Source: CAYRQP01 sp964426545 (GTDB taxonomy: Bacteria > Fermentibacterota > Fermentibacteria > Fermentibacterales > JCC-6). Taken from it: a DNA stretch of 16,239 nucleotides. Location: contig CAYRQP010000027.1 of NCBI GenBank assembly GCA_964426545.1, positions 1 to 16,239 on the forward strand. Direction: 5' to 3'. Within the stretch, counting starts at the first letter, position 1. Each line of letters starts with the position of its first letter. The translations under genes and the position numbers were made by a program. The notes under the pieces are model-generated. The model worked only from the letters and a program-made list of their open reading frames with translations. It made no database searches and was not told the origin of the DNA. Shown one piece after another: positions 14,464 through 16,239 of this stretch.

Positions 14464-14616
14464 TTGGGCTTGGTTTCAGTGCTGATATCGATTGTTCTCT
14501 TCATATCCCTCCTGTTATTGGAACGAGTTACTTCGCAATATCCGGTAGAAGCAGAACACAACACTAAAATAATGTACTCAGCTTTCTACTATTTGTTCAA
14601 TCGCATGAAGAAATAA
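14464..14616 (+). CDS. Possible 50-aa membrane peptide
   Basis: A TTG-initiated frame begins LGLVSVLISIVLFISLLLLE, one good membrane helix, and ends YSAFYYLFNRMKK. It follows the DUF212 gene by 48 nt with GGAGGG some 11 nt upstream of the TTG, a poor spacing. The last 39 nt overlap the 3' end of the AbiEii gene on the other strand. It may be a small membrane gene, or chance; otherwise 14416-14577 contains nothing recognisable. Confidence 0.2.
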   Translation: MGLVSVLISIVLFISLLLLERVTSQYPVEAEHNTKIMYSAFYYLFNRMKK

Positions 14617-15444
14617 TCCTGCAGACCATGCATCCAGGATAGATGTATTACTCACAAAACGCCGTACATCATTTAGCGTGTCTACTATTTCTAAGCTATT
14701 TACAGCATCAATCAGCATTCTGCGTAGTTTAGCAATTGTCAATATTTCGGCATCTTCATAATCGCCGGATTGTCGCATTCGAGCTTCAAGATGATCTAAA
14801 TTGACTTTAGGATAGTGTCCTACATACCAGAGCATATCGTACCAGTCGCGCCCTTTAACACGCGCTCCCCATTTACGGCATAGAACAGCATGTAGTTTGC
14901 CGGCGAACATATCCGGAAGGCTAAATACTCGAAGCGGGATGGGAATCGGTCGTAGTATATACTGAGTCTCAGTGCTGAATCCTCCGGGAGGATTTGTATC
15001 CACCTCCAGCTTAATCTTCACCAGTTTTCCAGGATGTACGTCCCGAAGTATTTCTTCACCGGCATCGATTACAATAAGCTGCTTATACGTGTCTGTCTTA
15101 AGAAAGGCTGAGTCGATAGGATTATTAACTATGGCTTCCCGTTTTTCATACTCTACAGTGAATCCGTAGCTCTCAATCTCCTTTCGAAGATATTCACTGT
15201 ATAAGTCCATCGAGAAGTGCTTATCAGAATCGAGAAGCGAAAAATCAAGATCCTCGGAAAAACGATCCAGTCCGTACAAAAGCCCTAGAGCAGTCCCACC
15301 GTAAAAGGCAGCATGTTCGAAGAATTTGCCACGCCAAAGCCCTAGGAGTGCAAGTCTCTGAAGTATGTCACGCAATGCATTCGTGTAATCCTGAGTTGTA
15401 TCACATTTATATATATCAAGCATAGAACGAATTGCTTCATGCAT
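14578..15444 (-). CDS. abiEii: AbiEii-family nucleotidyltransferase toxin (type IV toxin-antitoxin)
   Basis: The 288-aa protein has the motifs of the AbiEii/AbiGii nucleotidyltransferases, toxins of type IV toxin-antitoxin and phage-defence systems. Motif I is FYGGTALGLLYGLDRFSEDLD (Gly-Gly-Thr at 49-51, Asp65 and Asp67 as metal ligands). Motif II is KIKLEVD (143-149). Motif III is AGKLHAVLCRKWGARVKGRDWYD (Lys183, Arg199, Asp200). Related MenT toxins transfer nucleotides to tRNA acceptor ends; the target of this one is unknown. All catalytic positions appear intact, so it should be active. It overlaps the upstream AbiEi gene by 8 nt, so the antitoxin is translated first from one message. Confidence 0.93.
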   Translation of the reverse strand: MHEAIRSMLDIYKCDTTQDYTNALRDILQRLALLGLWRGKFFEHAAFYGGTALGLLYGLDRFSEDLDFSLLDSDKHFSMDLYSEYLRKEIESYGFTVEYEKREAIVNNPIDSAFLKTDTYKQLIVIDAGEEILRDVHPGKLVKIKLEVDTNPPGGFSTETQYILRPIPIPLRVFSLPDMFAGKLHAVLCRKWGARVKGRDWYDMLWYVGHYPKVNLDHLEARMRQSGDYEDAEILTIAKLRRMLIDAVNSLEIVDTLNDVRRFVSNTSILDAWSAGLFLHAIEQIVES

Positions 15445-16093
15445 CGTCAGTTCTCCATATTCTCTCTAAATAGGTAATCAGATTTCTTATCTTTACCGAA
15501 TTGTATGAATCAGATATCTCAAGCATCAATTCTCGATCCATCTTCCTGACCATCTCCCTATCCAATCTTAAATCTTCGAAAAGATACTGCTCGTATTCAG
15601 ATATCCGCACTCCATCAAATCGTTTGTCTGCCCAGACCTTATCAGCAAGAGCCTTTTCCGGTGTCGCTATAAGGAACGAAGGTGTTCCTGTCGAGTTAAG
15701 CACATAACCTGGGCAATATCGATTCTTCGTAAGTGTTCTATAGGAAAAATTACAAAGCGGAGTATTGAATTCTTTACTTCGCTTAGCTGTGACAGAAGTT
15801 ACCGTAGTTACTTCTTCAGGAATTAAACCATAATAGTACAGTGCATATTCAAGACTGATGTATGAAGGGCCGTAAATGAGATTAGCTACATACTCGTATC
15901 TAATCTTTTGATGCTGATAAGTCCTGTTAAAACAGTAAAGACCCTTCTTGATTCTAATGAGTTCCTCATTTATGAGTAGCCTTGTAACAGCATCTCTAGG
16001 CTTGCTATACATGGATAGTGCATCCATGAGAACCTGGTAGTCAAAGACTTCACCGGGAACTCTCTTTCGAATCTCAGCTATCATACTAATCAT
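15437..16093 (-). CDS. abiEi: AbiEi-family antitoxin and autorepressor (type IV toxin-antitoxin)
   Basis: The 218-aa protein has an N-terminal winged-helix segment (DYQVLMDALSMYSKPRDAVTRL and LINEELIRIKKGLYC, residues about 18-55) followed by the AbiEi-type region SYISLEYALYYYGLIPEEV, TSVTAKRSKEFNTPL and TPEKALADKVW. Known AbiEi antitoxins counter the toxin without binding it and repress their own operon by binding inverted repeats. AGGA sits 7 nt before the ATG at 16093; a second Met (residue 4) is possible but has no better site. It is the first gene of the pair, under the promoter described at 16118-16168. Confidence 0.9.
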   Translation of the reverse strand: MISMIAEIRKRVPGEVFDYQVLMDALSMYSKPRDAVTRLLINEELIRIKKGLYCFNRTYQHQKIRYEYVANLIYGPSYISLEYALYYYGLIPEEVTTVTSVTAKRSKEFNTPLCNFSYRTLTKNRYCPGYVLNSTGTPSFLIATPEKALADKVWADKRFDGVRISEYEQYLFEDLRLDREMVRKMDRELMLEISDSYNSVKIRNLITYLERIWRTDDA

Positions 16094-16117
16094 AATGCTA
16101 TCCTAATACTTAACATG

Positions 16118-16168
16118 TATGTCCATCTAAACTGGACATAGTATACAGTTATTCGGTATTATCGTCAA
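16118..16168 (-). promoter_or_regulatory. abiE promoter with overlapping operator-like inverted repeat
   Basis: On the minus strand TTGACG (16168-16163) is followed after exactly 17 nt by TATACT (16145-16140), five of six matches at both boxes. Directly downstream, covering the expected transcription start, lies TATGTCCA-N7-TGGACATA (16118-16140), a perfect 8-bp inverted repeat. A second inverted repeat, TTATTCG-N17-CGAATAA (16149-16155 and 16173-16179), brackets the -35 box. Placement over the promoter fits AbiEi autorepression. Confidence 0.8.
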
Positions 16169-16202
16169 TGTGCGAATAATGATCAAGATGCTGATACAGT
16201 AA

Positions 16203-16239
16203 TGGTACCCCCGACGGGATTCGAACCCATGCATCCGGC
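16203..16239 (-). tRNA. 3' part of a tRNA gene, CCA encoded
   Basis: Read on the minus strand, GGTTCGAATCC marks the T arm (stem ATGGG/CCCGT, one G-T pair), followed by the acceptor strand CGGGGGT, discriminator A and an encoded CCA. The anticodon lies outside the window, so the amino acid cannot be assigned. The gene points toward the AbiE pair, whose promoter begins 35 nt downstream of its 3' end. Confidence 0.9.

Noticed and set aside
16203..16239. tRNA attachment site of an integrated island with a direct repeat of the tRNA 3' end.
   Set aside because: No second copy of the T-arm/acceptor sequence and no integrase was found in the window.
1..16239. CRISPR arrays, insertion sequences or rRNA genes.
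   Set aside because: No regularly spaced direct repeats, no transposase frames and no rRNA-like sequence were seen on either strand.

Overview
The window looks like a chromosomal segment from an uncultured Gram-negative bacterium of roughly mid-40s % GC. Evidence for a Gram-negative envelope is an MsbA-type exporter, two lipobox lipoproteins, several signal peptides, and two secreted beta-propeller proteins ending in PNP-type, type 9 secretion (T9SS type A)-like C-terminal domains. Together with a PurF of the kind I associate with Bacteroidota relatives (N-terminus MGGIFG instead of MCGI), this points to the FCB superphylum or a candidate phylum near it (a Fermentibacterota-like lineage is a guess). 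TGA is a normal stop codon here: at least eight genes end with it.

Layout. 1-98: tail of a YdeI/OmdA-like gene, facing an orphan 108-aa gene (133-459, minus). 529-571: a long perfect palindrome. 583-5076 (minus): an MsbA-like ABC exporter followed by mutS. 5097-5188: an AT-rich divergent promoter region with a small palindrome. 5189-7252 (plus): a tight operon of ECF sigma factor (TTG start), zinc-finger anti-sigma factor (ATGA overlap) and a secreted HtrA/Deg-like protein with a PDZ domain but no visible catalytic triad. This reads as an envelope-stress module. 7350-8612: secreted seven-bladed propeller. 8609-11375 (minus): a secreted LamG protein, a PurF-like enzyme and a YjbQ-family protein. 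A second short palindrome lies between purF and yjbQ.

11466-12491 (plus) is the most unusual locus. It is a secreted propeller-like gene with one in-frame TGA at codon 120 and 221 further sense codons in the same frame, ending in a sorting domain. The TGA is followed by a strong stem-loop whose apical loop starts with GG 20 nt downstream, as in bacterial selenocysteine insertion elements. It is a candidate secreted selenoprotein; the main alternative is a fresh nonsense mutation.

12532-13761 (minus): two small lipoproteins, a 40-aa secreted peptide gene overlapping the second by ATGA, and what may be a decayed extension of it. 13969-14415: a DUF212 (YuiD-like) membrane protein. 14578-16093 (minus): an AbiE-type type IV toxin-antitoxin pair with a clear sigma-70-like promoter and an operator-like inverted repeat, placed directly downstream of a tRNA gene whose 3' end (16203-16239) closes the window.
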